6,201 bases of DNA from JAFAGX01 sp035623255 (lineage in GTDB: Bacteria > Acidobacteriota > Terriglobia > Terriglobales > Acidobacteriaceae): the NCBI GenBank assembly GCA_035623255.1, contig DASPTU010000011.1, positions 1 to 6,201 on the forward strand. Reading direction: 5' to 3'. Shown here in pieces: positions 5,559 to 6,201 of this stretch (positions within the stretch are counted from its first letter, which is position 1; each line of letters opens with the position of its first letter). Below the pieces are notes generated by a model. It searched no databases. It was not told the origin of the DNA and worked only from the letters and a program-made list of their open reading frames with translations. The translations under genes were made by a program, and so were the position numbers.

Positions 5559-6201
5559 AAAACCGCGCCTCCATTTACATTGATGATTTCTCCGGTCATG
5601 AAGTTGGCCAGGTCGGAGGCGAGAAAAAGAATCGGGCCGGCGATTTCCTCAGCGGTGCCGGCGCGGCCCAGAGGAATCACCGTCGAAGCCATTTTTTGGC
5701 CCGCCTTGGTCTCGAGGACCGGATTGGACATGTCTGTAGCGACCCAGCCGGGAGCGACACAATTGACAAGGATATTGTGGCGGGCGAGTTCCGTGGCGAG
5801 GCCCTTGGTGAGGCTGATGATGCCGCCTTTCGAAGCGCCATAGTGGGTATGAAAAGGTTCGCCGCGCTGCCCTGCGGTGGAACTGATGGGAATGATTTTG
5901 CCGGACTTTTGCTTAATCATCTGCGGTACGGAGAAATGAATGATCGAGTAAACGCTCTTCAAGTTCGTTCGAATCATGTCGTCCCACTGCTTTTCCGACA
6001 TTTTTTCAATGGGTAGATCCTCGAGATTCCAAACTCCGGCGTTGGCAACGAGGATGTCCAAGCGGCCAAGGCGCGCGACGGTGTGCTCGACCAGCTTTTT
6101 GTTGTCGGCGTGCTTGCTGACATCCGCTTTGAAAGCTTCCACGCGCGTGCCATGCTTGCCGGCTTCCTGTTGAACTTGCAGTGCCGCGTCTTTGGACTTC
6201 A
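5549..6201 (-). CDS. Short-chain dehydrogenase/reductase (FabG-like), N-terminus outside the window
   Basis: The frame is open through the window edge, giving the last 216 residues of a classical SDR, a cytoplasmic NAD(P)H-dependent oxidoreductase. The visible part starts after the first Rossmann strand, so the cofactor-binding TGxxxGxG motif and about 40 residues are missing because the window ends. Counting from the first complete codon: ADVS (26-29), LVANAGV with the NAG motif (53-55), structural Asn79 in RTNLKS, catalytic Ser107 in ISSTAG, Tyr120 and Lys124 in YGASKGG, the NCVAPGWVATDM block after the active site, and the C-terminal GEIINVNGG. The catalytic N-S-Y-K tetrad is intact. The overall style matches 3-oxoacyl-ACP reductase FabG and related glucose or 3-hydroxyacyl dehydrogenases; the substrate cannot be assigned. 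The stop codon overlaps the next gene's start by 4 or 10 bp. Confidence 0.93.
   Translation of the reverse strand, partial: KSKDAALQVQQEAGKHGTRVEAFKADVSKHADNKKLVEHTVARLGRLDILVANAGVWNLEDLPIEKMSEKQWDDMIRTNLKSVYSIIHFSVPQMIKQKSGKIIPISSTAGQRGEPFHTHYGASKGGIISLTKGLATELARHNILVNCVAPGWVATDMSNPVLETKAGQKMASTVIPLGRAGTAEEIAGPILFLASDLANFMTGEIINVNGGAVLCG

Overview
The window looks like a piece of chromosome from a Gram-negative bacterium, most likely an Acidobacteriota member. This is inferred from the character of the HslV protein, the style of the minor-pilin cluster and the moderately GC-rich codon use; no 16S or similar marker is present to prove it. All seven supported genes lie on the minus strand, so the biological reading direction is from position 6201 down to 1. 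Coding density is high, and I see no tRNA, rRNA, CRISPR array, insertion sequence or phage gene.

In transcription order: (i) a short-chain dehydrogenase/reductase, cut by the window edge (5549-6201), overlaps the start of a secreted protein of unknown function (4677-5558), which suggests translational coupling. (ii) A 204-bp gap (4473-4676) follows, holding a possible promoter and an imperfect dyad. (iii) A compact set of four type IV pilin-like genes comes next: FimT/GspH-like (3780-4472), PilV/GspI-like (3181-3759), PilW-like (2333-3184) and a large PilX-like protein (811-2316). Spacings are +20, -4 and +16 bp, as in a single operon. (iv) A 158-bp gap (653-810) has a hairpin and a recognisable promoter with a perfect TATAAT. 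(v) hslV (128-652) encodes the peptidase of the HslVU protease. The remaining 127 bases hold a small hairpin and no visible start of hslU.

The pilin set is the functional core of the window. The order H-I-J-K-like matches the minor pseudopilin and minor pilin complexes that prime and cap type II secretion pseudopili and type IV pili. The last protein is 501 residues, lacks the Glu at position +5 that the other three have, and carries an Asp-rich loop of calcium-binding type and a repetitive beta-rich C-terminal region. These traits suit a fibre-tip component. The SDR/secreted-protein pair and hslV have no evident functional link to the pilins. I see no convincing entirely new system; the most unusual item is the large tip-like PilX protein.
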